In this document: positions 1 through 8,699 of the stretch, one piece after another | How positions within the stretch are numbered: position 1 is the stretch's first letter | Layout of the letters: each line of letters begins with the position of its first letter | DNA from: Planctomycetota bacterium | GTDB lineage: Bacteria; Planctomycetota; UBA8742; UBA2392 | Reading direction: 5' to 3' | Assembly: GCA_020849795.1 (NCBI GenBank) | Contig: JADZFR010000034.1 | Location: 1 to 46,049, forward strand | DNA length: 46,049 nt | Notes under the pieces: generated by a model | What the model was told of the DNA's origin: nothing | The model's database searches: none | Seen by the model: the letters and a program-made list of their open reading frames with translations, nothing else | Program-made: the position numbers and the translations under genes

Positions 1-3
1 GCC

Positions 4-411
4 ATGGACTCTGAAATCGAGTCCATGCCGGCTGCGCCCTTTGGCGCGTTGATTGTTGTCGCCGACGACGAAATCCCCCTGAAAGAATACGCCAAGGTTG
101 CCAAGCGCCTGTTGGAAAGTGGCTGTGCCTGGGCGACGCTTTACGCCGGCGGCAAACGCACGCGCAAGCTGCACGACATCTTCGACAAAGCGGTCGTGGA
201 CTACCAGCTCAAGAAAGACCCCGACGCCGAGATGATGACCAGCGGCGAGCCCGAAGACTCTCTGGAAGTAGCAGTCCGCGATGCCGTCTGGTTCGCACAG
301 CCGACCTACGGCGACGGCTACGCCGACCTGCTCGTGCTCGTGATCGGGGAAGACGAAGGCAAACTGGCTGAAAAGGCCGAGGCGTTTGCCAAGTCGGTCA
401 CGGACGAGTAA
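4..411 (+). CDS. Small acidic protein of unknown function
   Basis: A 135-residue protein that I do not recognise. It is acidic and soluble, with no signal peptide or membrane segment. The N-terminal half (residues 10-60) looks like an alternating strand/helix fold, with hydrophobic strands around residues 15-20 and 42-47. The middle holds a run of Asp/Glu. An ATG lies at base 4, so the start could be here, but the window begins only three bases upstream. A longer upstream reading frame or an internal start (Met8) cannot be excluded. It is followed after 47 bases by the UPF0316 gene in the same direction, which may be co-transcribed. No catalytic motif is evident. Confidence 0.6.
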   Translation: MDSEIESMPAAPFGALIVVADDEIPLKEYAKVAKRLLESGCAWATLYAGGKRTRKLHDIFDKAVVDYQLKKDPDAEMMTSGEPEDSLEVAVRDAVWFAQPTYGDGYADLLVLVIGEDEGKLAEKAEAFAKSVTDE

Positions 412-458
412 GTTCCCCCTCGTGGCAGCGCCCCGCACGTGATGTACCCTGCGCGCCC

Positions 459-1010
459 ATGCCGCTCGACTTTTCACTCTCGCAGATCACCCTGGAAGCC
501 GTCGGCGGCGGCGTGCTGATTGCGCTGGCGCGCGTGACCGACGTTTCGCTGGGTGTGTTGCGGCAAGCCAGCATTCGGGCCGGCCGCAGCAAACCCGCCT
601 GGATGCTCGGGTTTATCGAGGCGTTGATCTGGGTGTTCGTAGTTTCCAGCGTGGTACAGAACCTGACCAATCCTGTGTACGCGGTGTTCTATGCGCTGGG
701 CTTTGCCAGCGGCAGTTTTGTCGGCGTGATCCTGGAGGGCATGCTGGCGCGCGGCGAGCAGGTGGTGCGCATCTTCACCCACCGTGGCGACCAGATGGCA
801 GCGCTGTTTCGAACCAAGGGGTACCGCGTGACGCAGTTCGAGGGCAAGGGGCTGCAGGGCCCGATCCAGTTGCTGTTCATCCACGTGCTGCGGCGCAAGA
901 CGTTGCAGATCAATGACCTCGCCCGCGACTGCGACCCCGATTGTTTCCTGGTCGTAGATGACGTGCGCAGCAGCAGCGCCGCCTTTCACGGCGGCGCCCT
1001 GCGCAAATGA
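459..1010 (+). CDS. UPF0316/DUF2179 family membrane protein
   Basis: A 183-residue protein with three hydrophobic segments in the first half (about residues 12-30, 45-65 and 68-90) and a soluble C-terminal DUF2179-like domain. The family pattern is visible in the N-terminal part (ARVTDVSLGVLRQ), in the segment around residues 85-105 and in the LFRTKGYRVT stretch of the cytosolic domain. The biochemical role of the family is not established. It is predicted to be an inner-membrane protein with a cytosolic regulatory-type domain. The TGA stop ends at 1010 and the convergent DoxX gene stops at 1011, so the two coding regions abut with no spacer. No clear ribosome binding site is seen. Confidence 0.8.
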   Translation: MPLDFSLSQITLEAVGGGVLIALARVTDVSLGVLRQASIRAGRSKPAWMLGFIEALIWVFVVSSVVQNLTNPVYAVFYALGFASGSFVGVILEGMLARGEQVVRIFTHRGDQMAALFRTKGYRVTQFEGKGLQGPIQLLFIHVLRRKTLQINDLARDCDPDCFLVVDDVRSSSAAFHGGALRK

Positions 1011-1445
1011 CTACTTGGCGGCTTTCACTTTCGCCCGGCGCCGCTTCAGCGCAGGCCACAACAGCCCGTCGAGCGAGAACCGCCCGCCGCCCGTAAACAT
1101 GATCACGAAGAACACCAGCGCGTACAGCAGCGCGAACTCCTGCTTTGCCCAGCCGTCGTCGGCATGCACGACAAAACCCGCAATCAACATGGTGAAAACA
1201 ACGGGCGCGGCAGCCGCGCGTGTGAACAGACCCAGCACCACCAGCCCGGCGCAAAAGAACTCGGCGCCGACGGTCCCGACCAGCGACAGCCCCGGGCCGA
1301 TGCCCAGCGGGTCAGGGAACTCCCAGTTGCCATTCAGGACTCGTTCGAACTTGCCCCACCCGTGGGTCATCATGAAGATGCCGGCGCCCACGCGCAGCAT
1401 CAGCACACCGATCGCACGCAGCAGACGCTCAGTCAGCTCGTTCAT
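1011..1445 (-). CDS. DoxX family membrane protein
   Basis: A 144-residue protein with four predicted membrane helices, as usual for DoxX. The N-terminal part carries the family pattern of an early Leu/Arg-rich helix followed by THGWGKF, and a Gly-rich second helix (residues about 50-75). DoxX proteins are small inner-membrane proteins linked to thiol or redox homeostasis in some bacteria. The substrate here is unknown. The start was set at the ATG at 1445 because GGAGG lies six bases upstream. A longer in-frame extension upstream has no such site. It converges directly on the UPF0316 gene and diverges from the amidase gene. Confidence 0.82.
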   Translation of the reverse strand: MNELTERLLRAIGVLMLRVGAGIFMMTHGWGKFERVLNGNWEFPDPLGIGPGLSLVGTVGAEFFCAGLVVLGLFTRAAAAPVVFTMLIAGFVVHADDGWAKQEFALLYALVFFVIMFTGGGRFSLDGLLWPALKRRRAKVKAAK

Positions 1446-1573
1446 GGGTAACCTCCAGAAGGGGCAACAGGCGTTCCACACCCTACATTCCATCAACTTT
1501 GGCGGGATTTAACTTTCAGCACACTCAGCAAGCCCTATCCTTCGGCCCTTTCGGACCGACGCCCACGAGAACC

Positions 1574-4096
1574 ATGCACAAGCCTACGATCCTTTGCGTA
1601 TGCGCAGCCGCCTTCGTGCTGTGCCTGAACCCATCCACGTCAGCGGCTGACCCCCACGCACAGCCAAGCCAGGGCGCACTGAATGGCAAGCGCATTCTGC
1701 TAAGCCCGGGCCACGGCTGGACATGGCAGAACAGCAGCCTGTTCTGGTACACGCAGCGCGGTGTCACTCACGGTGTCGTGGAAGACTTCAGCAACGCGAT
1801 GCTCGTGATCGACTATCTGGCGCCATACCTGACAAACGCCGGCGCCGAAGTCGTCATTCCGCGCGAGCGCAGCTACCAGACCAGCGAGTTCGTGGGCGAT
1901 GACGGCGACGGCAGTTTCACGAGCACCGGCACCTGGACCCCCAGCACCAACGTCGCGGGCTATTGGGGCACCGGCTATCGCTGGACAAACGCCAGCGCCA
2001 CAGAAAGCGCTACGGCACGCTGGAGCTTTGCTCTGGCCGCAGAAGGCCGCTATCCCGTGTACGTGCGTTTCACCGAGGGCACGGACCGCGTCACGGACGC
2101 GCTGTACCGCGTGCACCACGGAGCAGGCACCACGGAAGTACGCCTTGACCAGAACATCCACCAGTACACGAGCCCCTACGACGCCGTAACCGAAGACAAG
2201 CACCTCGGCGGGCGCTGGGTCTTCCTGGGCGAGTGGGAGTTCACACCGGCCAGCGGCATCGCAGTTGAGTTGTCAAACCAGAGCACCAGCGGCGCCATTG
2301 TCGTTGCCGACGCGGTCAAGGTAGGCGGCGGCATGGGCAGCATTGACCGCGGCGGGGGCGACAGCGGCCGCGCGCGCTGGGAAGAGTGCGCCCGTTACTT
2401 TGCCGAATACCAGGGGCTCCCGAGCAGCGTATGGGATGTCGCCGGCAGCGATGACAGCAGCGACAACGTCGGCACGCCTTCGCGACAGCTGCTTTGGTGG
2501 GGAGACTTTGACCTGCACTTTGCCCTGCACAGCAACGCCGACGGCGGCGCGGGCGCAGCACGCGGCACCACAACTTACACCTACGACAACTCCAGCACCC
2601 CGACGCATCCGCAGTCCCTGATTGACGCCAGCGTGGCTTTCGCTACCCGCGTTCAGAACGAGTGCATGCGCGTGAACAACGCCTGGGCCGCGGCCAACGG
2701 CGACACCTGGCAGAATCGCGGGCTGAACACCGCCAACTTCGGCGAAGTGCGCCGCAACACCAAGACGCCATCGTGCCTGCTCGAAAGCTGCTTTCACAAC
2801 AACGCCCAGGATGCATGGTACCTGCGCAACCCTAAGTGGCGCCATGACACCGCCCGCGCCATCTACAAAGCCATTGCCCGCTATTTCAACGCCGCCGCCG
2901 TCGTGTTGCCGCTTCCGCCGACTCATCTGCGGGCGATCAACACGGGCAGCGGAGAAATCACCCTTGCCTGGCAGGCGCAGGCCGACGCCATGGAGCCGAC
3001 GGCAACGCCCACCGGCTACCGCGTCTACCTGAGCAATGACGGCTTTGCGTTCGATGACGGCCGCGCCGCCAACGCCGGCGCAGGCCATGTGCTGAGTGGC
3101 CTGGCACCGGGCCAAACGGTCTATGCGCGCGTCACGGCAACCAACGCCGGCGGCGAGAGCCTGTGGTCCGAAGTTGTCTGTGCACGCACGCCAGACACAG
3201 CCGCACAGGGGCTAGCCACGCCACTGCTGATCGTCGGCGGGTACGACCGGCTTGACGAGTTCACGTGGTACCAGCAGGGCGCGACAAACCGCACCGGCGA
3301 TATGCACATGCGCAACCTGTTTGACTCTGTGCGCCGCCACGCGCAGGCTGCCGAACAGGCAACCACGTCCGGCGGCGGCAGCTACTTTTTTGACGGTGCC
3401 AGCAACGAGGCGGTTGCCTCAGGTGCTGTAACGTTGCCGGGCTACGGCCTGGTGGACTGGGTGCTGGGGAACGAAAGCCGCGCCGACGCGACATTCTCTG
3501 CGGCTGAACAGGCCCTCGTCAGCGCATATCTGGCGGGTGGCGGCAAACTGTTTGTGAGCGGCGCAGAAATCGGTTGGGACCTCGGGCATGCCTCTGGCTC
3601 CAGCGTCGCCGACCGCGCCTTTTACAACGGCGTACTTGAAGCCGCCTACGTGGCCGATGACAGCAACGACTACACTGTGGCGGGCCTCAGCGGTGGGCCG
3701 TTTGCGGGGCTTGTGCTGACTTTCGACGACGGCACCGGCAGCAGCTACACCGTGGACTACCCGGATGTGATTGCCGCCAGCGGCTCATCGACAGCCATCC
3801 TTGAGTACAGCCCGGGCGCCGTGGCCGGCGTGCAGGGAGCCGGCGCAATCGTGCTTGGCTTTCCGTTCGAGGCCATCAACGAAGGCGCTGCGCGCAATGC
3901 ACTGATGCAGTCGGTGCTGCGCGAGTTGCTGCCGGCCTACTCGGGCGTGAACCCGGCAAGTCCCCCACCGGGCGGCTCGGGCTCGTCCGGCAACGACGGC
4001 GCTGATGACGATGGCGGCTGCGTAGTGTCGCCCGTTTCGGCATCACCGATTGTGCTTGGCCTGCTGGCTGTCTGGACGCGCCGCCGCAAAAGGTAG
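1574..4096 (+). CDS. Secreted N-acetylmuramoyl-L-alanine amidase with inserted golvesin-like domain, FN3 and sorting-type C-terminus
   Basis: An 840-residue exported protein. Residues 1-24 form a signal peptide. An amidase_3-type zinc domain is split in two. The first part has His47 (SPGHGW) and Glu70. The second part has His319 (LHSNAD) and a catalytic-type Glu404 (LLESCFHN). Between them, about residues 104-250, is a beta-rich segment resembling golvesin C-terminal domains. A fibronectin type III domain follows (about 447-538), then a domain of unknown function (about 550-790). The end is a Gly/Ser/Asp linker, then GGC, a hydrophobic stretch and RRRKR, like MYXO-CTERM or GlyGly-CTERM signals. 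The protein likely cleaves or binds peptidoglycan-type or other amide substrates at the cell surface. The ATG at 1574 was chosen because the signal peptide starts there; an upstream TTG at 1499 is less likely. Confidence 0.82.
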   Translation: MHKPTILCVCAAAFVLCLNPSTSAADPHAQPSQGALNGKRILLSPGHGWTWQNSSLFWYTQRGVTHGVVEDFSNAMLVIDYLAPYLTNAGAEVVIPRERSYQTSEFVGDDGDGSFTSTGTWTPSTNVAGYWGTGYRWTNASATESATARWSFALAAEGRYPVYVRFTEGTDRVTDALYRVHHGAGTTEVRLDQNIHQYTSPYDAVTEDKHLGGRWVFLGEWEFTPASGIAVELSNQSTSGAIVVADAVKVGGGMGSIDRGGGDSGRARWEECARYFAEYQGLPSSVWDVAGSDDSSDNVGTPSRQLLWWGDFDLHFALHSNADGGAGAARGTTTYTYDNSSTPTHPQSLIDASVAFATRVQNECMRVNNAWAAANGDTWQNRGLNTANFGEVRRNTKTPSCLLESCFHNNAQDAWYLRNPKWRHDTARAIYKAIARYFNAAAVVLPLPPTHLRAINTGSGEITLAWQAQADAMEPTATPTGYRVYLSNDGFAFDDGRAANAGAGHVLSGLAPGQTVYARVTATNAGGESLWSEVVCARTPDTAAQGLATPLLIVGGYDRLDEFTWYQQGATNRTGDMHMRNLFDSVRRHAQAAEQATTSGGGSYFFDGASNEAVASGAVTLPGYGLVDWVLGNESRADATFSAAEQALVSAYLAGGGKLFVSGAEIGWDLGHASGSSVADRAFYNGVLEAAYVADDSNDYTVAGLSGGPFAGLVLTFDDGTGSSYTVDYPDVIAASGSSTAILEYSPGAVAGVQGAGAIVLGFPFEAINEGAARNALMQSVLRELLPAYSGVNPASPPPGGSGSSGNDGADDDGGCVVSPVSASPIVLGLLAVWTRRRKR

Positions 4097-4104
4097 CGCC
4101 CTCA

Positions 4105-4854
4105 TCAACCCGTCGCAGGCGCTCCGGGCTCTGGCTCCGCGGGTTGCGGCGGGCCGATCGTGATCTCGCCGTTTGCGGTCTGTTCGATACTGATCTCGTT
4201 CTGCTTGACCATTTCGAGCAACGCAAGAAAGTTGCCGATCACCGCATCCTTGCTGCGGCCGGGCCCCACCAGCGCCGAGAAATCAATGCGGCCCGTGGTC
4301 TTGAGCTGGGCCAGAATCTGGTCGATGTACCAGCGCACCGGCTTATCGGAAAAGTCGATCAAGTGGGGCTTGGGCGCCTTGATCTCGCCGTACAGCCGGT
4401 GAAACACCCGGTACAGGTCCACGACACTGATGTCTTCGATGTAGGTGTCGTTGCTGGTCTCGGCTGCTTCGGCCGACAGCAACCCACCGGGCCGCGCGTG
4501 TCGCCGCGCCTGCTCGTCGTAGCGGTCGCCCAGCAGCGCCGCCATGTCGCGGATGCGCTTGTACTCAAGCAGTTGCTTTACAAGTCGCGCGCGTTCTTGC
4601 TCGGCCTGGCCACCCTGGGTGCTGCGGGCCAGCACAAGATCGCTCTTGAGCTTCAGCAGCGACGCAGCCATCGACAGAAACTCGCCCGCGTACTCAAGGT
4701 CGATGGTCTGCATGTTCTCGAGCTCAACGACGTACTGCTCCGCAATCTCGGCGACCGGCAGATCGTAGATGTCTACTTCGGCGCGGCGGCACAAGTACAG
4801 CAGCAGGTCCAAAGGACCCGTGTACACCGAAGTGTTAACGCGAACCTCGGTCAT
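4105..4854 (-). CDS. scpA: Segregation and condensation protein A
   Basis: A 249-residue ScpA (kleisin subunit of the bacterial SMC-ScpAB condensin). The N-terminal domain has the family pattern YTGPLDLLLYLCRR followed by the DIYDLPVAEI segment and a helix that contacts the SMC neck. The C-terminal winged-helix part lies at about residues 160-235, followed by a Pro/Glu-rich tail. The ATG at 4854 overlaps the TGA of the upstream M50 protease gene (ATGA), which indicates translational coupling. The much longer open frame running upstream overlaps the protease gene in another frame and is not the start. No scpB is visible in the window. It converges on the amidase gene, 8 bases away. Confidence 0.93.
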   Translation of the reverse strand: MTEVRVNTSVYTGPLDLLLYLCRRAEVDIYDLPVAEIAEQYVVELENMQTIDLEYAGEFLSMAASLLKLKSDLVLARSTQGGQAEQERARLVKQLLEYKRIRDMAALLGDRYDEQARRHARPGGLLSAEAAETSNDTYIEDISVVDLYRVFHRLYGEIKAPKPHLIDFSDKPVRWYIDQILAQLKTTGRIDFSALVGPGRSKDAVIGNFLALLEMVKQNEISIEQTANGEITIGPPQPAEPEPGAPATG

Positions 4855-5597
4855 GTGCCCCCCAGCGCCTTGAACAACCAACCCGTGAGATCCACGGCAA
4901 AGAACATGAACAGCATGCCGATCGGCTTGGCGAGGAGAAACCATGCCACCAGCACAAAGATCATCATGCCGTAGGGCCGAAGCTGATTGAAGACCTCGCG
5001 GCCGCGCGGGTTCAAGAAGTAATAGAGCACGTTGCCGCCATCCACGCCCGGGATCGGCAGCAGGTTGATCGCGCCGAGCAGAATGTTGATCAGCATCATG
5101 CGGTACGCGAGGTGCGCCAGCAGTGCGAGCGCAATCGAGGTCTCGCCGGCATGAAACTGAAACGGGTGCAGCGCCAACGCGCCGCCGGTTTTGGCAGCAA
5201 TCAGGATGGTCAGAGCCAGGATGATCACGCCCGCAGTCGCGCCAACAAGATTGCCCCCCGGGCCCGCCAGGCTGACCAGGGCCTGGTCGCGCAGCGGGTG
5301 GCGCATCTTGCCGGGGTTGATCGGCACCCAGGCAAACCCGATCGGCCAGCCCATCGTGAACACTGTAAGCACCGGCAAACCCACCGTTGCAAACAGGTTG
5401 AAGTAGTTGTCTTTGTCCACGTGGCGAATCGGATTGATGCTGCGCTTGCCCAGCAGGTACGCGGTGTCGTCGCCCTTCCACCATGCCATCCACGCGTGGC
5501 CGCCCTCGTGCAAGCCGATCGTGAGAAACCAGCAGATCAGCCACAGCAGGGCGCTGGTCATGTCCACATCGCTCAAACTAAGCGCGAGATGGTTCAT
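4851..5597 (-). CDS. Site-2 protease (M50) family membrane metalloprotease
   Basis: A 248-residue polytopic protein. The zinc-binding HEGGH motif (His30, Glu31, His34) lies in the first membrane helix, and the C-terminal ligand motif LLPIPGVDGG is in a later helix, as in the compact M50B proteases. Five or more hydrophobic segments are visible. These enzymes cleave within the membrane; the substrate is unknown. The PDZ domain of RseP-type enzymes is absent. The start at 5597 forms an ATGA overlap with the dapF stop, and the stop overlaps the scpA start in the same way. This argues for a tightly coupled dapF-M50-scpA operon, an arrangement of unrelated functions. Confidence 0.88.
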   Translation of the reverse strand: MNHLALSLSDVDMTSALLWLICWFLTIGLHEGGHAWMAWWKGDDTAYLLGKRSINPIRHVDKDNYFNLFATVGLPVLTVFTMGWPIGFAWVPINPGKMRHPLRDQALVSLAGPGGNLVGATAGVIILALTILIAAKTGGALALHPFQFHAGETSIALALLAHLAYRMMLINILLGAINLLPIPGVDGGNVLYYFLNPRGREVFNQLRPYGMMIFVLVAWFLLAKPIGMLFMFFAVDLTGWLFKALGGT

Positions 5598-6448
5598 GCG
5601 GTCCACACCCCGGAGAAGACTTCACGCGCCGGTCCCGTCTTGAAAACGCAGTTGTCTTTCTCGTTCCAGTGCATCTCAAGGTCGCCGCCGAGCAGCTTGA
5701 TCTTCACTTTGCGGCCGGCCAAACCGTTCAGGTTCGCGGCGACACACACGGCAGACGCGCCCGTGCCGCAGGCGAGCGTCTCGCCCGCACCACGCTCCCA
5801 GGTGCGCTGCTGCAGCACCTTTTCGCTTTCGCGGTACACGAACTCGACGTTGGTACGACGCGGAAACCACTCATGGTTTTCGATCAGCGGCCCGATGCCG
5901 TGCACAAGCTCTTTGCTCGCCGGCTCCGGCAGAAAAATAACGCAGTGCGGGTTACCCATGCTCACACAGGTGATTGCGAATTCATGCCCGCCCACATGCA
6001 GCGGCAAGCCAACCACCATCCCCTCAGGCTCGCCGGCCATCGGAATCTGCGACCGCAACAGCCGCGGCTCGCCCATGTTCACCTGCACCTTGGCGGCGAC
6101 GTGCTTGCCTTTGGCCGGCGTGACTCTGACGTGCAACACGCCAGCCCCCGTCTCAATCGAGAACTCCTCTTTGCGCTCAAGGTTGCGGTCGTACAGGTAC
6201 TTGGCCACGCAACGCAGCCCGTTGCCGCACATCTCGGATTCGCTGCCATCGCTGTTGAACATCTGCATGCGGTGCTTGACGCCCTGGATGCGGCTGGTGC
6301 GAATCAGGATCAAGCCGTCGCTGCCGACGCCGAAGTGCCGGTCACTGATCGCGCGGGCAAGCTTGTTCAGGCCCTTGGGTGCGGTTTTGCGGGCATCGAC
6401 GTACACATAGTCGTTGCCGATGCCTTCCATTTTCACGAACGAAATCAT
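5594..6448 (-). CDS. dapF: Diaminopimelate epimerase
   Basis: A 284-residue DapF, which interconverts LL- and meso-diaminopimelate for lysine and peptidoglycan synthesis in the cytosol. The N-terminus has GIGNDYVYVDAR. Both catalytic cysteines are present, in MCGNGLRC and in ACGTGAS. Length is normal. The ATG at 6448 has GCGGAGA seven bases upstream. The stop overlaps the M50 protease start. A lipoprotein gene lies 36 bases upstream on the same strand. Presence of meso-DAP synthesis agrees with a cell wall containing peptidoglycan. Confidence 0.96.
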   Translation of the reverse strand: MISFVKMEGIGNDYVYVDARKTAPKGLNKLARAISDRHFGVGSDGLILIRTSRIQGVKHRMQMFNSDGSESEMCGNGLRCVAKYLYDRNLERKEEFSIETGAGVLHVRVTPAKGKHVAAKVQVNMGEPRLLRSQIPMAGEPEGMVVGLPLHVGGHEFAITCVSMGNPHCVIFLPEPASKELVHGIGPLIENHEWFPRRTNVEFVYRESEKVLQQRTWERGAGETLACGTGASAVCVAANLNGLAGRKVKIKLLGGDLEMHWNEKDNCVFKTGPAREVFSGVWTA

Positions 6449-6484
6449 GCCATCTCCGCCATCGCAACGGCCGGCGTTGCGCGC

Positions 6485-6952
6485 CTATTCCGGGCGTTTG
6501 ATCTCAAGGCCGTCCATCGGCTCGATGGTGCCGGCAAAGTCAAACCCGCCCTCGCAGCGGACATTCAGTGTGCCGCGCGCGTCTTTGCCAACCAGGGCGT
6601 TGCCCTGCAGCACACGAAACCACTGCGCGCCCTGTTCTCGCGCGCGGGCCTCATCAAACCCTACTGTCGTTACGCGCTTGAGCCGTCCCTGCACGATTTT
6701 GCCGGTCTTGTCCACTTCGAGGTACAGCGTGTTGATCACGGTAAAGTCGCCGCCTGAGCCGGCACTGTGATAGTTCACGAGCTTCAGGCTGGTGTTGTCG
6801 CCCTCGACCCAGCTTGCGCGAAAGGCTTCGCCGTCTTTCTCTTCGACAAACAGCTTCCAGCCTTCGCCCCATTCCTCCAGGCGAAAGTATTGCTCTGCAC
6901 TCGCGCAACCAACCAGCAGCGCGAGCAGCAACGTGCAGATGGCGTATTTCAT
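6485..6952 (-). CDS. Putative lipoprotein of unknown function
   Basis: A 155-residue protein with a typical lipoprotein signal: a short n-region, a Leu/Ala-rich core and the lipobox LVGC with the acylated Cys at residue 16. The mature part is beta-rich with many charged residues and has no domain that I recognise. The ATG at 6952 was chosen because GGAGG lies seven bases upstream and the signal peptide starts there. It lies between fabF (57 bases upstream) and dapF (36 bases downstream), all on the minus strand, and could be co-transcribed with dapF. It is likely anchored in the inner or outer membrane after modification by Lgt. Confidence 0.75.
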   Translation of the reverse strand: MKYAICTLLLALLVGCASAEQYFRLEEWGEGWKLFVEEKDGEAFRASWVEGDNTSLKLVNYHSAGSGGDFTVINTLYLEVDKTGKIVQGRLKRVTTVGFDEARAREQGAQWFRVLQGNALVGKDARGTLNVRCEGGFDFAGTIEPMDGLEIKRPE

Positions 6953-7009
6953 GCAAAGCCTCCGCTGCCCAGTGTATGGGCTCATGACCGGCTGGGCCAG
7001 CCGGGACGG

Positions 7010-8263
7010 CTAAACGTATTTCTTCAGCGCGATCGTGGCGTTGTGGCCGCCAAAGCCGAAGCTGTTGGACAACGCGGCGCGCACCGGCGCCTTGCGGCCC
7101 TCGTGCGGCACGTAGTCGAGGTCCAGGCCCTCTTCGGGCTGGGTCAGGTTGCGTGTCGGCGGTGCCAGGTCGTTGCGCACAGCAAGCGCAGTCGCGACCA
7201 GCTCGACTGCCCCGGAGGCGCCCAGCAGGTGGCCGACCATGCTCTTGGTGCTGCTGACCATCAGCTTGCGGGCGTGTTCGCCGAAGGCCTGCTTGATCGC
7301 CAGCGTTTCGCTGCGGTCGTTGTACTCGGTGCTGGTGCCGTGGGCATTGATGTAGTCAAAGTCTGTCGCGGCCAGCCCGGAATCCTTGACCGCCATCTCC
7401 ATGCTGCGGCGGGCACCTTCGCCGTCTTCGCTGGGCGACGTGATGTGGAATGCGTCGTCGGTCATGCCAAAACCGGCAACTTCGGCGTAGATTTTGGCGC
7501 CACGGGCCTTGGCGTGTTCCAACTCTTCGAACACAAGCACGCCCGCGCCTTCGCCCATCACAAATCCGTCGCGGTCCTTGTCGAAGGGGCGACTGGCGTG
7601 GCTGGGATCATCATTGCGGGTGCTCATGGCGCGCGCGGCGCAGAAACCTGCCATGCCCAACACCGTGCAGGCGGCTTCGCTGCCGCCCGCAAACATGACC
7701 TCGGCGTCGCCATACTGGATCGTGCGCAACGCCATACCCAGCGCGTGGTTGGCCGATGTGCAGGCGCTGGCGGTGGCAAAGTTGGGGCCCTTGAGGCCGA
7801 AGCGGATCGCCACGTTGCCGGCGGCTGCATTCAGCATCATCTTGGGTACGAAGAACGGGTTGACGCGGCGCGGGCCGCGCTCAATCAGCGTCTTGGTGCC
7901 GTCGTAGATCTCTTCGAGGCCACCGATGCCGCTGCCGATGATACAGCCGACGCGGGTCCGGTCAGTCTGTTCGAGGTTCAACGCCGAGTCCTTCAGCGCT
8001 TCGCCCGCGGCGACCACGGCGAAATGCACCACCGGGTCAGTCTGGCGCGCGTACTTGCGGTCATTCAATAGCGCCACTGCGTCGAAGTTCTTGACCCGGC
8101 CGGCAATGGTTGTGGTCAGGCCGGCCTCGACGAAGTCGGGGCAATGGTCAATGCCGTTGGCACCCTTGATCACGGCATCCCAGAACGACGGAACGTCGTT
8201 GCCGATGGCAGAGACTACACCAAGGCCGGTGATGACAACGCGTCGGCGACCGCTGTTGAACAT
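7010..8263 (-). CDS. fabF: 3-oxoacyl-[acyl-carrier-protein] synthase II
   Basis: A 417-residue beta-ketoacyl-ACP synthase of the FabF type, which elongates acyl-ACP with malonyl-ACP. The catalytic Cys168 sits in ATASACTSANHALG, and the two catalytic histidines are in NAHGTST and MVGHLLGASG. The N-terminal VVITGLGVVS is typical. Length is normal. It lies 97 bases downstream of acpP with a strong hairpin between them, so its level is likely set below that of the carrier protein. The region upstream of the ATG at 8263 has a modest GGGAA ribosome binding site. Confidence 0.96.
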   Translation of the reverse strand: MFNSGRRRVVITGLGVVSAIGNDVPSFWDAVIKGANGIDHCPDFVEAGLTTTIAGRVKNFDAVALLNDRKYARQTDPVVHFAVVAAGEALKDSALNLEQTDRTRVGCIIGSGIGGLEEIYDGTKTLIERGPRRVNPFFVPKMMLNAAAGNVAIRFGLKGPNFATASACTSANHALGMALRTIQYGDAEVMFAGGSEAACTVLGMAGFCAARAMSTRNDDPSHASRPFDKDRDGFVMGEGAGVLVFEELEHAKARGAKIYAEVAGFGMTDDAFHITSPSEDGEGARRSMEMAVKDSGLAATDFDYINAHGTSTEYNDRSETLAIKQAFGEHARKLMVSSTKSMVGHLLGASGAVELVATALAVRNDLAPPTRNLTQPEEGLDLDYVPHEGRKAPVRAALSNSFGFGGHNATIALKKYV

Positions 8264-8302
8264 GCTTGGTTCCCGTCAGGCCCGGAAGGCGCAGAAAGCA
8301 AA

Positions 8303-8344
8303 CCGGGCAAGCAACCGGCCGAAGCCTCGTCGCTGCTTGCCCGG
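8303..8344 (-). terminator. Hairpin between acpP and fabF, partial terminator candidate
   Basis: An 11-bp perfect inverted repeat, CCGGGCAAGCA at 8303-8313 and TGCTTGCCCGG at 8334-8344, with a 20-base loop. Read on the minus strand it follows the acpP stop by 16 bases and is followed by a moderately T-rich stretch (TTTGCTTTCTG). It could terminate part of the acpP transcripts or stabilise their 3' end, with read-through into fabF. Confidence 0.6.
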
Positions 8345-8360
8345 ATAATGATCCAGGATG

Positions 8361-8618
8361 CTACGACGCCTTGTTGGCCGACTTGTCTTCGATGTACTTG
8401 ACCGCGTCACCCACGGTCTGGATTTTCTCAGCGTCTTCGTCCGGGATGTTCAGTTCAAACTCATCCTCGAACTCCATCACGAGTTCCACTGTGTCGAGGC
8501 TGTCGGCTCCGAGATCGTTTACGAATGAAGTTTCCATCGTGACCTTGTCGCGGCTGACACCCATCTGGTCACACACGATCTGGATCACCGACTCTTCGAT
8601 TTCTTCCCGTGTCGGCAC
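8361..8618 (-). CDS. acpP: Acyl carrier protein
   Basis: An 85-residue acidic acyl carrier protein with the phosphopantetheine attachment motif GADSLD; the serine lies in the centre of the protein. It carries the growing acyl chain in type II fatty acid synthesis. It starts with GTG at 8618, preceded by AAGGAAGAG six bases upstream. The gene precedes fabF, the usual partner, and is separated from the methylmalonyl-CoA epimerase gene by a 143-base spacer that probably holds its promoter. Length and charge fit the family, with a slightly long Lys/Ala/Ser tail. Confidence 0.97.
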   Translation of the reverse strand: MPTREEIEESVIQIVCDQMGVSRDKVTMETSFVNDLGADSLDTVELVMEFEDEFELNIPDEDAEKIQTVGDAVKYIEDKSANKAS

Positions 8619-8638
8619 GCTGCTCTTCCTTTCTCAGT

Positions 8639-8689
8639 GCCCCAATGGGGCGATCTTCCCAAATTACCAGCCGCGCCTCGGTTGGCGCG
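8639..8689 (-). other. Two GC-rich hairpins in the acpP leader
   Basis: Two small inverted repeats lie between the acpP candidate promoter and its ribosome binding site: GCCCC-AAT-GGGGC at 8639-8651 and CGCGCC-(6)-GGCGCG at 8672-8689. They may be a leader structure, or the first may be one of the dispersed GGGGC palindromes seen elsewhere in the window. A role in terminating the upstream mce transcript is also possible, though no T-run follows. Confidence 0.4.
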
Positions 8690-8699
8690 ACGGCGCGGA

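Noticed and set aside
4855..5544. Upstream extension of the scpA reading frame
   Set aside because: It overlaps the M50 protease gene in another frame; ScpA begins at 4854 by family and by the ATGA overlap.
6767..8071. 434-codon plus-strand frame opposite fabF
   Set aside because: Antisense shadow due to high-GC codon use; fabF is certain.
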